Source: Salinibacterium sp. NK8237
Lineage (GTDB): Bacteria > Actinomycetota > Actinomycetes > Actinomycetales > Microbacteriaceae
Assembly: GCF_015864955.1 (NCBI RefSeq)
Contig: NZ_JADYWE010000001.1
Span: 1,364,001-1,428,000 of the forward strand
Reading direction: 5' to 3'
DNA length: 64,000 nucleotides
The translations under genes and the position numbers were made by a program. Under the pieces are notes generated by a model. That model had not been told where the DNA came from. It was given only the letters and a program-made list of their open reading frames with translations, and made no database searches. Positions 8,241 to 17,594 of the stretch are shown one piece after another (position 1 is the first letter of the stretch; every line of letters begins with the position of its first letter).

Positions 8241-9596
8241 ATGGCCCGAGCTGTAAGTAATTTTCGCTGCACTGAGTGCGGCTGGACGAGCATTAAATGG
8301 GTGGGCCGCTGCGGCGAATGCCAGCAGTGGGGCACCGTGACGGATGCTGGCGCAGCAACAGGCATCACCAAGCGCGTGGCCACCGTTGCCGTCTCTAACA
8401 CGAGCGGCGCACGCTCCATCACCGAGATCGGTGCCGAGTCCGTTGCGCACTGGCCGAGCGGCATCGCCGAGTTCGACCGCGTGCTCGGCGGCGGCGTCGT
8501 GCCCGGCGCTGCCATTCTGTTGAGCGGCGAACCCGGCGTCGGCAAGTCAACGCTGCTACTCGAGGTGGCGTCGCGGGCTGCGGCATCCGGTCAGCGTGTT
8601 CTGTATGTCACGGCCGAAGAGTCGGTGAGCCAAGTTCGCTTGCGCGCCGAACGCACCAACGCCCTGCACCCGTCGCTGTTCTTGGCCGCCGAGACCGATC
8701 TCGGCACGATCCTCGGTCAGATCGATCACGTCAAGCCACAACTAGTGATCGTCGACTCCGTGCAAACGGTCGCCTCTGCCGCAACCGAGGGCATCGCGGG
8801 CGGGCCGTCGCAAGTGCGCGAAGTTGCGTCCACTCTCATCCGGGTCAGCAAAGACCAGAACCTGCCCATCCTCCTTGTGGGTCACGTCACTAAAGACGGC
8901 ACCATTGCGGGCCCACGCCTGCTCGAACACCTCGTGGATGTCGTGCTCCAGTTCGAAGGCGACCGCCAGACGGCGCTGCGCTTTGTCCGCGCCCACAAGA
9001 ACCGTTTTGGCTCCACCGAAGAAGTCGGTTGCTTCGAGATGACCGGCGAAGGCATCGCCGAGGTTTCCGACCCCAGCGGCCTCTTCCTTTCCCACGCCCG
9101 CCAACCCGTGAGTGGCACGTGCGTCACGATCGCCCTCGAAGGTCGGCGTGCTCTGCCCGTTGAGGTGCAGGCGCTGATCGTGAAATCTCAGGCTCCCCAA
9201 CCGCGCCGCGTCGTCAACGGCGTCGATGCCTCACGAGTGGCCATGCTGCTCGCGGTGCTTGAGCGGCGAGCGGGAATCCCTCTGTCTACCTTCGATGTGT
9301 ACGTGTCGACCGTGGGCGGCATCCGCGTCACGGAGCCCGGCGCCGACCTCGCGATCGCGCTCGCCATCGCCAGCGCGTATAAGGACAAAGCGTTCTCCGC
9401 CACCATGGCCGTCGTCGGCGAGATCAGTCTGGCTGGCGAGATTCGACCGGCATCATCCGCGAAGCAGCGACTGGCAGAAGCAGCACGCCTCGGTTTCGAC
9501 ACCATCATCGATGCCGACGCTGCCCACGTGCGTGAAGCCCTCCGCCTGGCCTTTGCTGGCGCGACCGACGAGCGCGTGCAGATCCCCGAGTTCTAA
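8241..9596 (+). CDS. radA: DNA repair protein RadA
   Basis: A 451-residue RadA (Sms) protein, a RecA-like ATPase that drives branch migration of recombination intermediates. The N-terminal zinc finger uses Cys10, Cys13, Cys24 and Cys27 (CTEC...CGEC). The core has Walker A GEPGVGKST, the RadA motif KNRFG and an RIVDSVQT-like segment (VIVDSVQTV). The C-terminal third is the LonC-like domain (VGGIRVTEPGADLAIALAIA). Length is standard. It converges on the gene at 9690 with a strong hairpin between. Confidence 0.97.
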   Translation: MARAVSNFRCTECGWTSIKWVGRCGECQQWGTVTDAGAATGITKRVATVAVSNTSGARSITEIGAESVAHWPSGIAEFDRVLGGGVVPGAAILLSGEPGVGKSTLLLEVASRAAASGQRVLYVTAEESVSQVRLRAERTNALHPSLFLAAETDLGTILGQIDHVKPQLVIVDSVQTVASAATEGIAGGPSQVREVASTLIRVSKDQNLPILLVGHVTKDGTIAGPRLLEHLVDVVLQFEGDRQTALRFVRAHKNRFGSTEEVGCFEMTGEGIAEVSDPSGLFLSHARQPVSGTCVTIALEGRRALPVEVQALIVKSQAPQPRRVVNGVDASRVAMLLAVLERRAGIPLSTFDVYVSTVGGIRVTEPGADLAIALAIASAYKDKAFSATMAVVGEISLAGEIRPASSAKQRLAEAARLGFDTIIDADAAHVREALRLAFAGATDERVQIPEF

Positions 9597-9630
9597 CCAC
9601 TCGGTTTCGCGCAACTCCCCCGAGAACGAA

Positions 9631-9666
9631 GCAACGGCGGCTCATCCGAAGATGAGCCGCCGTTGC
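9631..9666. terminator. Bidirectional hairpin between convergent radA and the DUF2510 gene
   Basis: A perfect 16-bp stem (GCAACGGCGGCTCATC and its complement) with a CGAA tetraloop. It stands 34 bases after the radA stop and 24 bases after the opposite gene's stop. There is no long T tract, but position and stability support termination for both strands. Confidence 0.8.
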
Positions 9667-9689
9667 ACTGCTAGGTGGTGAAATGTTGG

Positions 9690-10811
9690 CTAGCCGAACA
9701 GGGTCCAGAGACCCCAGTCCTCTACGCGCCAGCTGATCCAGCCGTTCTCACGCTGCAAGCTGACCAGAATCGAATCGCTCTCACCGCTTGCTGGCTTCAC
9801 TGCGCGACACGTGAACGTGTCACCGATGAGGACCGGCGGAGTAGAGGGGCACGAAAGCTGAATGTCCGCTCCGAGAGTTGCGGCTTGAGCCTGAATCGAA
9901 TTTTCAATCTGGTTGCTGAAGGTCTGCGGGATCAAGGAGATGAGCAGTCCGGGAAGAATCAACATTCCGATAACCAGCGACATCATCGAGCCAGTCCAGG
10001 TCGCGATTGGTGCGATGCCCTTACCGGTCTCTTTCATGGTGCGAAGGCCGCGAATCACGAGGTAAACAGGTGCAGTGAGGAATGCCCACGCTGCGCTTGC
10101 AGGTTCTTCGTGTCCCCACACCTGCAAGAGCAGGTTGTCGTAGGCAGCAAGGCCGAGCACAACAATATAAGGAGCAATCCAGACGACAAGGAGCAGCGGC
10201 AAGTTGCTGCCAAGGCCTGCGCCCGCAATCAAGAACATGCTGGTCAAAAGTTGAATCACCGGCAGGATCGCGATGAGCCACACAGCCGCGTTGTAGGTGC
10301 GGTGTTGGCGAATCTCGCGCTCAGGCGCAGCTTCTTCTTCGGCGTACGAGCTGAGAGTGGATGCACCGGGCATCGAGTTCGCGTGAGCATTAGCCGACTT
10401 CGGCAGCAGCATCGGCTCATCGGCCTGCTGCGCGTCGTCAATGGGTGCCTCGAGTTCACGCAGGGTCATCGCGAGAAGCGGCTGAGCGCTTAGCTCGTCG
10501 TGAACCGGAGCAGTCTCGGGCTCGGGCTCGCTGCGCGTCTCCGTTGTGAGGAAGTCGTCGGTGTCGTGGCGTTCGCGATCGCGCTGTTCACGCCGCGACG
10601 GAAGCTCATCGACATCATCGTCATAGTCGTCGTCGGCGAACGCAAGCTTCGTCGTCGGCTGCACAACAATAGGGGCACGTGCATCTGAGGTGTGCTCGGT
10701 CCAGGCCTGGGCATCCCACCAGCGCAACTGGGGCAAGCCCAGTGGATCTGGGTACCATCCGGCTGGCACACCGAAACTGTTGTCTTCCACGTTGAACAGA
10801 GTAACCGTCAC
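9690..10811 (-). CDS. DUF2510 membrane protein with C-terminal DUF4333-like domain
   Basis: A 373-residue protein. Residues 15-40 hold the DUF2510 motif GWYPDP...LRWWDAQAWTEH. An acidic, low-complexity region with DDDYDDDVDE follows to about 175, then four or so hydrophobic segments (WLIAILPVIQLL, LLLVVWIAPYIVVL, AFLTAPVYLVI, SLVIGMLILPGLLI). The C-terminal 90 residues have a Cys pair (SCPSTPP, FTCRAV) as in DUF4333 extracytoplasmic domains. The function is unknown; a cell-envelope role is inferred. The GTG start at 10811 is tentative; a second GTG lies seven codons in. Confidence 0.75.
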   Translation of the reverse strand: MTVTLFNVEDNSFGVPAGWYPDPLGLPQLRWWDAQAWTEHTSDARAPIVVQPTTKLAFADDDYDDDVDELPSRREQRDRERHDTDDFLTTETRSEPEPETAPVHDELSAQPLLAMTLRELEAPIDDAQQADEPMLLPKSANAHANSMPGASTLSSYAEEEAAPEREIRQHRTYNAAVWLIAILPVIQLLTSMFLIAGAGLGSNLPLLLVVWIAPYIVVLGLAAYDNLLLQVWGHEEPASAAWAFLTAPVYLVIRGLRTMKETGKGIAPIATWTGSMMSLVIGMLILPGLLISLIPQTFSNQIENSIQAQAATLGADIQLSCPSTPPVLIGDTFTCRAVKPASGESDSILVSLQRENGWISWRVEDWGLWTLFG

Positions 10812-10895
10812 AGAGTCGGGATAGAAAGACCTGTTTATAACATTGATGTCGGCGTGAGTCTGGATGTAACCCTAAAGAGTGCCGAAAATGGCCTT

Positions 10896-10918
10896 AAATG
10901 GTCTATTTTCGACCATTT
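10896..10918. other. Perfect 8-bp inverted repeat in the gap before the SseB-like gene's 3' end
   Basis: AAATGGTC and GACCATTT flank a 7-base loop. It lies about 80 bases past the stop of the minus-strand SseB-like gene and 85 bases before the next start. It could be a weak terminator or an operator; no T run follows. The rest of the 185-base gap shows a second 7-bp inverted repeat (GACGCCC/GGGCGTC) and no gene. Confidence 0.4.
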
Positions 10919-10996
10919 GTCCCCTGAACTGGGTCAGACGCCCGATTTCTCCTGAAGGGCAAAAATCTTTCCACAGGGCGTCAGAGAGAGGGCTAC

Positions 10997-11437
10997 CTAG
11001 GAAAGGGTGAGGGCATCGAGAATGTCATCGGGCTCTGCTTGCATCGCGTGGGGGCCAGCGACGTCGAACCAGACCGACTCCAGAACGCCTCGATTGGTCT
11101 CCAAAAAGGTGCGCAAGTCATCCGCGCGATAGGCGACGACCTGATGGTCGGTCTCCTCGGGCAGCATCGCAACGTATGCCTCGACCGACGAGAACAGCAA
11201 CAGCATGTACTTGTCAGCTTCTCCGCGACGAAAGACACGCACTTGCGCTTCGTTCTCGTTCGACGCGCTGCCGTCAGAGGCGGCGCCGTCACTGGCAGTA
11301 TCCGTGAGCAGCGGCACCATCACGCGGTCGTTACGCAGCGCCAGAGCCACTGCTACCGGGTCGCCAGCTTCCAGAGCTTGAGCGAGCAAGGGCGAGCTGA
11401 AGTCGGCACTCTGCGCCGAGGAGGATGAAGAATCCAT
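10997..11437 (-). CDS. SseB-like domain protein
   Basis: A 146-residue soluble protein. The pattern of a short helical N-terminus (LAQALEAGDPVAVALALRN), DRVMVPLL, then VFRRGEADKYMLLLFSSVEAYVAM resembles the SseB N-terminal domain family that is common in actinobacteria, where it has no link to type III secretion. A Ser/Asp/Asn-rich insert sits at about 50-65. The ATG at 11437 is taken over a TTG six bases upstream. It follows the membrane protein at 11450 by 12 bases, so the two are probably co-transcribed. The biochemical role is unknown. Confidence 0.7.
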   Translation of the reverse strand: MDSSSSSAQSADFSSPLLAQALEAGDPVAVALALRNDRVMVPLLTDTASDGAASDGSASNENEAQVRVFRRGEADKYMLLLFSSVEAYVAMLPEETDHQVVAYRADDLRTFLETNRGVLESVWFDVAGPHAMQAEPDDILDALTLS

Positions 11438-11449
11438 AACCAATCCGGG

Positions 11450-12076
11450 TTAGTTCAAAATGAACTGTTTGGTGCTCTCCGACGTGATGTCGCCAACAGA
11501 GACCTCGAGGTGATAGCTGGCACCGTCCGCAGTGACAACGGGGCGGTCTGACTCGCATGTGTCTGTGGCCGACCGGGTGCGGTCCCACTCAATTGAGCTC
11601 GACTGCACGGAGACGCCAGGCTGCAACGTAATGGTGGCCGGCTCGCCTTCGGTCTGACAGTGCTGCGAGTTCCAGATTTCGTCACTGCCGCTGGTAACCA
11701 CGAACTGTTGGATGTCGCTTCCGGCTTCGACAACACAGGGTTCCGTCATCGTGCTCTTGATTGAGAATGACAGCTGCGGGTTCTGGTCCTCGCTGTAGCT
11801 CGAATCATCGGTGATTGCTTCGAGCGTGAGCTTGGCCGGATCGCAGATGAGCGAGCCAGACGCATCAGTGGCAGCTGGCGTGCTGGATTCCGCGGCCGAG
11901 GGATCCGTTTCAGATGCCGATGGCGAGGTGGTTGCGGTATCCGACGAGGCTTTAGGTCCGAAGACAATCAGAAGAATGATGGCGATCACGGCAAGGAGTC
12001 CTAGCCCGACGATCAAGCGTCGGCGCCAATAGACGCTGCTTGACTGCGGGCCGACAGGCTTCCTAAACGTCGACAT
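11450..12076 (-). CDS. Membrane-anchored extracytoplasmic protein, unknown function
   Basis: A 208-residue protein with one N-terminal transmembrane helix (RRRLIVGLGLLAVIAIILLI, about 19-38), a Ser/Thr/Ala/Pro-rich stalk to about 75, and a beta-rich domain of about 130 residues with four Cys (LICDP, EPCVV, QHCQTE, DTCES) that probably form two disulfides outside the cell. The topology resembles other actinobacterial anchored Ig-like proteins, but I cannot name the family. Its start has a leaderless promoter. Confidence 0.7.
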   Translation of the reverse strand: MSTFRKPVGPQSSSVYWRRRLIVGLGLLAVIAIILLIVFGPKASSDTATTSPSASETDPSAAESSTPAATDASGSLICDPAKLTLEAITDDSSYSEDQNPQLSFSIKSTMTEPCVVEAGSDIQQFVVTSGSDEIWNSQHCQTEGEPATITLQPGVSVQSSSIEWDRTRSATDTCESDRPVVTADGASYHLEVSVGDITSESTKQFILN

Positions 12077-12082
12077 ACCGCA

Positions 12083-12088
12083 AGGCTA
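12083..12088 (-). promoter_or_regulatory. -10 box TAGCCT, leaderless promoter
   Basis: On the minus strand TAGCCT is six bases from the ATG at 12076; no ribosome binding site is visible. Confidence 0.45.
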
Positions 12089-12102
12089 AACGTCTGAGGC
12101 CG

Positions 12103-12606
12103 CTAAAGACGCTTCAGCATGCGCGTGTTGCCGAGGGTATTGGGTTTTACACGGGAAAGATCAAGGAATTCGGCGATACCTTCGTCGGGCGAGAGCGCCA
12201 GCTGTGCAAACACCGTGGGATCCACGAGATCTTCTTCGACTGGCTCGAAGCCGTGCCGGGCAAAGAACGCGGTCTCAAACGTGAGACAAAACAGGCGCTC
12301 GAGGCCGAGCGTCTTGGCGTCCCGCTCGATCTGGTCGAGCAACGCATGGCCGACACCGGTGCCCAACCATTCGGATGCGACAGCAAGCGTTCGCACCTCG
12401 GCAAGGTCGTGCCACATCACGTGCAGAGCACCGCATCCGATGACCTCGCCGTCAGCCGATACCGCAACGCGAAACTCTTGCACCGCTTCGTAGAACACCA
12501 CGAGATCTTTGCCGAGCAGGATGCGCTGATTCACGAGCGGCTCCACGAGCCTCTGGATGACCCGTACGTCGGATGTCGTCGCCGGGCGGATAGTGAATGT
12601 GGTCAC
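12103..12606 (-). CDS. GNAT acetyltransferase, ArgA-like (amino-acid N-acetyltransferase)
   Basis: A 167-residue GNAT enzyme. IRPATTSDVRVIQRLVEPL and ILLGKDLVVFYE begin it, EVRTLAVASEWLGTGVGHALL is the acetyl-CoA loop, and LFCLTFETAFFARHGFEPV follows. This resembles the short standalone N-acetylglutamate synthases of actinobacteria (the Mycobacterium Rv2747 type), which make N-acetylglutamate for arginine synthesis. The GTG start at 12606 has a TAGCGT box six bases upstream. The substrate is inferred from similarity only. Confidence 0.75.
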   Translation of the reverse strand: MTTFTIRPATTSDVRVIQRLVEPLVNQRILLGKDLVVFYEAVQEFRVAVSADGEVIGCGALHVMWHDLAEVRTLAVASEWLGTGVGHALLDQIERDAKTLGLERLFCLTFETAFFARHGFEPVEEDLVDPTVFAQLALSPDEGIAEFLDLSRVKPNTLGNTRMLKRL

Positions 12607-12612
12607 GCGCTA

Positions 12613-12618
12613 ACGCTA
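12613..12618 (-). promoter_or_regulatory. -10 box TAGCGT, leaderless promoter of the argA-like gene
   Basis: TAGCGT is six bases from the GTG at 12606 on the minus strand. Confidence 0.45.
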
Positions 12619-12725
12619 CAGCTCAGGGCCGCGCACACCCCGCACTCGCGTGCGGGTTTCGCCGAACGTCCGCCGACCGTCTGCTGGTCGGCTGCTGACC
12701 ACGTTGGGCGTGCGCGTTAACGACG

Positions 12726-12766
12726 AAGTGGCTGGGCCGACACCTCGCGGTGCGGCCCAGCCACTT
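12726..12766 (-). terminator. Terminator after clpC
   Basis: AAGTGGCTGGGCCG pairs perfectly with CGGCCCAGCCACTT (14 bp) around a 13-base loop, 18 bases past the clpC stop. Confidence 0.8.
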
Positions 12767-12783
12767 ATCGTCTGCGGTGAGGT

Positions 12784-15261
12784 TTAGGCCTCGACCTCAG
12801 CCGGCTCCTTTTCGGGGAGACCGGGCTGGCGGCTTGTGACGAACACGAACTTGTTGTCAACGAAGTCAACGTGAACGTGGTCGCCCGCGTTGAGTTCACC
12901 GTGAAGGATCTTCTCGCTGAGCGCGTCTTCGACTTCGTGCTGCACTGCGCGGCGAAGCGGTCGTGCACCGAGGGTGGGGTCGAACCCAACTTCGATGAGA
13001 CGCTCCTTGGCAGGAACAGTGATCTCGACGGTGAGGTCGCGATCCATCATGCGCTCAGAGAGACGCTTGATGAAGAGGTCAACAATCTGCAACAGTTCTG
13101 GCTTGCTCAGCTGAGGGAAGACGATGGTCTCGTCAACACGGTTGAGGAACTCAGGCTTGAAGTGCTTCTTGAGTTCTTCAACAACCTTGCCGCGCATGCG
13201 GTCGTAGCTTGTTGCCGAGTCACCTTCCACCTGGAAGCCCATGGGGCCAGCGGTGATGTCCTTCGTGCCGAGGTTGGTGGTCATGATGATGACGGTGTTC
13301 TTGAAGTCCACCACGCGACCCTGGCCATCGGTCAAGCGACCCTCTTCGAGGATCTGCAGGAGCGAGTTGAAGATATCGGGGTGAGCCTTCTCGATCTCGT
13401 CGAACAGCACAACGCTGAACGGCTTGCGGCGCACCTTCTCGGTGAGCTGGCCACCCTCTTCGAATCCTACGAATCCGGGAGGGGCACCAAACAGTCGCGA
13501 AACGGTGTGCTTCTCGCCGTATTCACTCATGTCGAGCGAGATCATGGCCGACTCATCGTCGAATAGGAACTCGGCAAGAGCCTTCGCGAGCTCGGTCTTA
13601 CCCACACCGGTCGGACCGGCGAAGATGAACGAACCACTCGGACGGTTGGGGTCCTTGAGGCCTGCACGCGTGCGGCGGATGGTCTTGGAGAGAACCGAGA
13701 TGGCTTCTTCTTGACCAATGACGCGCATGTGGAGCGCCTTCTCCATGAAGATAAGGCGGCTGGACTCTTCTTCGGTGAGCTTGAAGACGGGGATGCCGGT
13801 TGCTGCTGCCAGAACTTCGGCAATCAGACCTTCATCCACGATTCCGCTCGCGCCGACGTCGCCAGACTTCCACTGCTTCTCGAGGCGCAGGCGCTCTCCG
13901 AGCAGCTTCTTCTCTTCGTCGCGCAGGCTAGCGGCCTTCTCGAAGTCTTGATCCTCGATAGCGCCTTCCTTACGCGAGCGAACGTCGGCGATCTTGTCGT
14001 CGAATTCGCGCAGCTCAGGAGGTGCCGACAGGATCGACAGACGCAGACGCGCGCCAGCTTCGTCGAGCAGGTCGATGGCCTTGTCTGGCAGGAAACGGTC
14101 GGCGACGTAACGGTCGGCGAGGTTCGCTGCGGCAACAATGGCACCGTCGGTGATGGATACCTTGTGGAACGACTCGTACTTGTCGCGCAGTCCCTTGAGG
14201 ATGTTGATGGTGTGCGGCAGGTTAGGTTCGTGCACCTGCACGGACTGGAAGCGGCGCTCAAGCGCGGCATCCTTCTCAAAGTGCTTGCGGTATTCGTCGA
14301 GGGTCGTCGCACCAATGGTCTGGAGCTCGCCACGAGCCAGAAGCGGCTTGAGGATGGAGGCTGCATCGATGGCACCTTCAGCAGCGCCGGCACCGACGAG
14401 GCTGTGGATCTCGTCGATGAAGACGATGATGTCTCCGCGGGTGCGGATCTCCTTGGTTACCTTCTTGAGGCGCTCTTCGAAGTCACCGCGGTAACGGCTA
14501 CCGGCGATGAGGCTTCCGAGGTCGAGTGAGTAGAGCTGCTTGTCTTTCAGCGTCTCGGGAACGTCGCCAGCAACGATCGCATTGGCGAGGCCTTCAACAA
14601 CAGCAGTCTTACCGACACCGGGTTCACCGATGAGTACGGGGTTGTTCTTGGTGCGGCGGGAGAGGATCTGCATAACGCGTTCCATCTCCTTCTCGCGACC
14701 AATAACGGGGTCGAGCTTGCCATCGCGAGCCGCCTGAGTGAGGTTGCGGCCGAACTGGTCAAGAACCTGCGATCCCTTGTCGGGCGCAGACTCGTTGCCA
14801 CCAACGGCAACCGCCTCTTTGCCCTGGAAGCTACCGAGGAGCTGGATGACCTGCTGGCGAACCTTGTTGAGGTCAGCGCCGAGCTTCACGAGCACCTGAG
14901 CGGCAACGCCTTCACCCTCGCGGATGAGGCCCAACAGGATGTGCTCGGTGCCGATGTAGTTGTGGCCGAGCTGCAGCGCTTCGCGCAGGCTCAGTTCAAG
15001 TACCTTCTTGGCACGCGGCGTAAAGGGGATGTGGCCGGTCGGCTGCTGCTGACCCTGGCCAATAATGTCTTGCACTTGCTCGCGCACGGAGTCGAGCGAA
15101 ATACCCAAAGACTCAAGCGCCTTTGCGGCAACGCCTTCACCCTCGTGGATGAGGCCAAGCAAAATGTGCTCTGTGCCGATGTAGTTGTGGTTGAGCATCT
15201 TGGCCTCTTCTTGGGCCAAAACGACTACACGACGGGCGCGGTCGGTAAATCTCTCAAACAT
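12784..15261 (-). CDS. clpC: ATP-dependent Clp protease ATP-binding subunit ClpC
   Basis: An 825-residue Hsp100 unfoldase that feeds proteins to ClpP. Two N-terminal Clp repeats (each with [13 protein letters not shown]) fill residues 1-145. The first AAA+ module has GEPGVGKT (about 216), then comes the UVR/middle segment with [14 protein letters not shown], and the second module has GPTGVGKT and the NLGT sensor. The C-terminal D2-small domain and acidic tail complete it. AAGGAGTG precedes the ATG. In mycobacteria clpC lies near lysS; here it is separate from lysS. Length is standard. Confidence 0.97.
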   Translation of the reverse strand: MFERFTDRARRVVVLAQEEAKMLNHNYIGTEHILLGLIHEGEGVAAKALESLGISLDSVREQVQDIIGQGQQQPTGHIPFTPRAKKVLELSLREALQLGHNYIGTEHILLGLIREGEGVAAQVLVKLGADLNKVRQQVIQLLGSFQGKEAVAVGGNESAPDKGSQVLDQFGRNLTQAARDGKLDPVIGREKEMERVMQILSRRTKNNPVLIGEPGVGKTAVVEGLANAIVAGDVPETLKDKQLYSLDLGSLIAGSRYRGDFEERLKKVTKEIRTRGDIIVFIDEIHSLVGAGAAEGAIDAASILKPLLARGELQTIGATTLDEYRKHFEKDAALERRFQSVQVHEPNLPHTINILKGLRDKYESFHKVSITDGAIVAAANLADRYVADRFLPDKAIDLLDEAGARLRLSILSAPPELREFDDKIADVRSRKEGAIEDQDFEKAASLRDEEKKLLGERLRLEKQWKSGDVGASGIVDEGLIAEVLAAATGIPVFKLTEEESSRLIFMEKALHMRVIGQEEAISVLSKTIRRTRAGLKDPNRPSGSFIFAGPTGVGKTELAKALAEFLFDDESAMISLDMSEYGEKHTVSRLFGAPPGFVGFEEGGQLTEKVRRKPFSVVLFDEIEKAHPDIFNSLLQILEEGRLTDGQGRVVDFKNTVIIMTTNLGTKDITAGPMGFQVEGDSATSYDRMRGKVVEELKKHFKPEFLNRVDETIVFPQLSKPELLQIVDLFIKRLSERMMDRDLTVEITVPAKERLIEVGFDPTLGARPLRRAVQHEVEDALSEKILHGELNAGDHVHVDFVDNKFVFVTSRQPGLPEKEPAEVEA

Positions 15262-15428
15262 CTCTTCACTCCTTAGATACCGCTACAGATTCGGTACCGA
15301 TGTAAAGAGACTAACCAGAGAAATCACGAAATAGGCCCCTGTTCGCCCTAGGCGTGACTGTGCACGGCTAGCGCTAAGAAACGCGCAGACCAGCTCCCGA
15401 CGTTCAGCGCGAAGGCGTGGGCTAGCGG

Positions 15429-16544
15429 CTAGTAGTAGTCGGGGGCGCAGAACCCGGGAGCGATGTCTTCCACCGACGCAACGCCGCTCACGGACAGTGC
15501 ATCGAAGAGTAATTGGTCGTCTGCGGTCTGCTCGATCGTTCCGTCACACGGAGAGACATGAAATTGAAATTCGCGTTCGAAAGAGAAGTACCGAAAATCA
15601 AACCCGGTCAGAGTGGTGGCGCCGGCTGCAGCAGCCACGATCGCTGGCCAGTCCTCCTTTCGATATTCAGCAGAGAAGATCGAGACATCCCGGCCCTGCA
15701 CTACCGTGTCGTCATCCGTCCAGCGCACCGTCGCACCCTCCGGCGAATACTCCGGGAGGTCTTCACCGAGGTCGTACCAGGAGTGCTGCTGCAGCGGATA
15801 AATCTGGCCGATCTCCTCGAGGAGCTCAATAACTTCCCTCGGCGGAAGTGGACCGTTGACATTTAACCCAGGCAGCGACCACGCTTCGTGGCCGCTGTTG
15901 CCGACAGCGGAGAACAAGTTGCCGTCGCTCGCCTGAATCGGAACAATCGCAGCAAGAGCGTCGTAGTTGTCAATGAAGTGGGAGATCGTGTCTTGCGAAG
16001 GCGCTCCGTCGGGCGCTGAGACTATTCGCGAATAGAAACCGTCATCGTGACCACTGGGCAAGAGGATCATGTTGAGCTCGATACCGGCCGCCTCCTCAAG
16101 CGCTTGCCAGTAGGTGAAGTTGTCGGCAACCACAGCCGCATCAAGGCCGAGGTTTGCCACCCGAAAACGTCCAGCAGCATCCCCCGCTAGTCGAATGGTG
16201 AACGCCGCAGGCAGCCCAGGTTCGCTGTCATGGCCGGATGCACCATTCATCGTTGCGGCAATGGCTCGCGTCTGTTCCGATGCAAAGCCTTCGCTCACAT
16301 CGACTTGGACCATGACGGCGCTCTCCCACAGCTCGCTCGATATCGCAGTGGCAGACACTTCACCAATGCCCGCAATCTGCCGCACGCTCGCGATGCTCTC
16401 CACGAGAAGCTGTTGTTGCGAAGGGGTGAGTTCGTCGATGGGGAGTCCGCTCTCTCCATCACCGAAAGGCGTGCAGCCTCCCAGCGCCGGCGCAAGCAAA
16501 GCGGCCGCCACAATGGCGCCCATGACCCGCCGCTGAAAATTCAT
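15429..16544 (-). CDS. Lipoprotein, paralogue A (unknown family)
   Basis: A 371-residue exported lipoprotein: positively charged start, hydrophobic core and lipobox ALGGC (Cys24). The mature part is alpha/beta with no motif I can name. It aligns with the lipoprotein at 17595: GDAAGRF/GDATGKF, DNFTYW/ENFEFW, and a C-terminal block with TADDQLLFDALSVSG/TADDDLFFEDVAASG, two conserved Cys and a final PGFC/PGAC. The conserved Cys probably form a disulfide. A function is not assignable; attachment to the outer face of the membrane follows from the lipobox. Confidence 0.75.
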   Translation of the reverse strand: MNFQRRVMGAIVAAALLAPALGGCTPFGDGESGLPIDELTPSQQQLLVESIASVRQIAGIGEVSATAISSELWESAVMVQVDVSEGFASEQTRAIAATMNGASGHDSEPGLPAAFTIRLAGDAAGRFRVANLGLDAAVVADNFTYWQALEEAAGIELNMILLPSGHDDGFYSRIVSAPDGAPSQDTISHFIDNYDALAAIVPIQASDGNLFSAVGNSGHEAWSLPGLNVNGPLPPREVIELLEEIGQIYPLQQHSWYDLGEDLPEYSPEGATVRWTDDDTVVQGRDVSIFSAEYRKEDWPAIVAAAAGATTLTGFDFRYFSFEREFQFHVSPCDGTIEQTADDQLLFDALSVSGVASVEDIAPGFCAPDYY

Positions 16545-16550
16545 GACTCA

Positions 16551-16556
16551 ACCTTA
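16551..16556 (-). promoter_or_regulatory. -10 box TAAGGT, leaderless promoter of lipoprotein A
   Basis: TAAGGT on the minus strand is six bases before the ATG at 16544. Confidence 0.45.
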
Positions 16557-16629
16557 CGTTTCGTCTGCCCGCAATGAGCGCAGATCGAGAGAGCCCGTCA
16601 TGAGGCGCACAAGTGGCCCTTGCGTGCCA

Positions 16630-16672
16630 TATCGATAAGCATTATGTTAACGATTATCGTTAGTATCGATAA
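16630..16672 (+). promoter_or_regulatory. Operator-like cluster before the DUF2975/HTH pair
   Basis: A perfect palindrome TAACGAT-T-ATCGTTA (16648-16662) lies between two direct copies of TATCGATAA (16630-16638 and 16664-16672). All lie 18-60 bases before the ATG at 16690. This very AT-rich patch is the natural binding site for the small HTH protein encoded second in the operon, which would imply autoregulation. Confidence 0.6.
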
Positions 16673-16689
16673 ACGTTGGGAAGCTGATC

Positions 16690-17349
16690 ATGAAGAAATC
16701 AACAGACGCGGCCAAGCGTCTCGAAGTTCTCGACGGACGCGGGCTCCGTGCAATCACTTTCGGCGCGCTCCTCGTCGGAATCGCGAGCTTCATCCTGCTG
16801 ATAGCTCGGTCGGTGCACCTGCTCACCGCCAACGAAATTACTGTTGACGGACTTGAAATCGCAAACTCCCGCTCCCCAGAATTCGCCGACGGAATTGCCG
16901 CCATCAGCAAAGCTGAGTACGAGTCCGTGTCGCTGGTGATCGAAGGTCTCCCGGCCGGAATCCGCGTGCTCCTGGTGTCGCAGGAGACCGTAGGCTCGAT
17001 GCTCGGCATTGGGCTCTCTCTCATTGTGTTTGTGCTCGGCACGAAGCTCCTAAAGAAGCGGCCCTTTGCCCGCTCCGCCACGTGGTCAGCCCTTACAGCG
17101 AGCGTGCTGGTGATGGCAGTCGGAATGTTATCGCCCCTGCTTCAGGGCATCGCGAACGCGGAAATCGTCCAGTTTCTGGGAGACGCCGTGCTCGCACGTG
17201 GCGACACCGGTATCGGTGAAGAAGGCTTGCTTATCTTCGGCGTACTCATCGACTTCGCTCCCCTCGCCTGGGGACTCGCCCTCGGCGTCGTCGCCGCCGC
17301 ATTCGAATTCGGCGAGCGCCTCCAGCGCGACACCGACGGACTCGTCTGA
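16690..17349 (+). CDS. DUF2975 membrane protein
   Basis: A 219-residue protein with four hydrophobic segments: about 20-40 (ITFGALLVGIASFILLI), 103-120 (MLGIGLSLIVFVLG), 130-150 (SALTASVLVMAVGML) and 180-205 (LIFGVLIDFAPLAWGLALGV). This layout and the partner HTH gene fit DUF2975. GGGAAG precedes the ATG. Its stop overlaps the HTH start by one base (TGATG), so the two are translated together. Family members are of unknown function and usually come with a Cro/C1-type regulator, as here. Confidence 0.8.
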   Translation: MKKSTDAAKRLEVLDGRGLRAITFGALLVGIASFILLIARSVHLLTANEITVDGLEIANSRSPEFADGIAAISKAEYESVSLVIEGLPAGIRVLLVSQETVGSMLGIGLSLIVFVLGTKLLKKRPFARSATWSALTASVLVMAVGMLSPLLQGIANAEIVQFLGDAVLARGDTGIGEEGLLIFGVLIDFAPLAWGLALGVVAAAFEFGERLQRDTDGLV

Positions 17350-17582
17350 TGGCGCCTGCGGACGAGAACGACGCCACCGGCATCCACTGTCGGCTTGATG
17401 AACTGCTCGAGCAACGGGGGATGACGCTCACACGGCTGAGCGAAATTGTGGGCGTGAGCGTCGTGAACCTGTCGATTCTGAAGAACGACCGGGCCCGCGC
17501 CATCCGATTCTCGACGCTGTTTGCGGTGTGCGAAGCTCTCGAATGTGAAGTTGGCGAGCTTCTCGTGGCTGCTGAACGCTAA
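17349..17582 (+). CDS. Small Cro/C1-type HTH regulator (YozG-like)
   Basis: A 77-residue DNA-binding protein. LDELLEQRGMTLTRLSEIVG and VVNLSILKNDRARAIRF make the helix-turn-helix, and CEALECEVGELLV is the typical C-terminal helix of YozG-like regulators. It is coupled to the DUF2975 gene by a one-base overlap. It probably binds the palindrome upstream of that gene. The short N-terminal run MAPADENDATG precedes the fold. Confidence 0.85.
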   Translation: MAPADENDATGIHCRLDELLEQRGMTLTRLSEIVGVSVVNLSILKNDRARAIRFSTLFAVCEALECEVGELLVAAER

Positions 17583-17594
17583 GCAACGCAGCGG

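Noticed and set aside
12871..13566. 231-codon plus-strand frame opposite clpC
   Set aside because: Antisense shadow of a fully conserved clpC; no domain or ribosome binding site.
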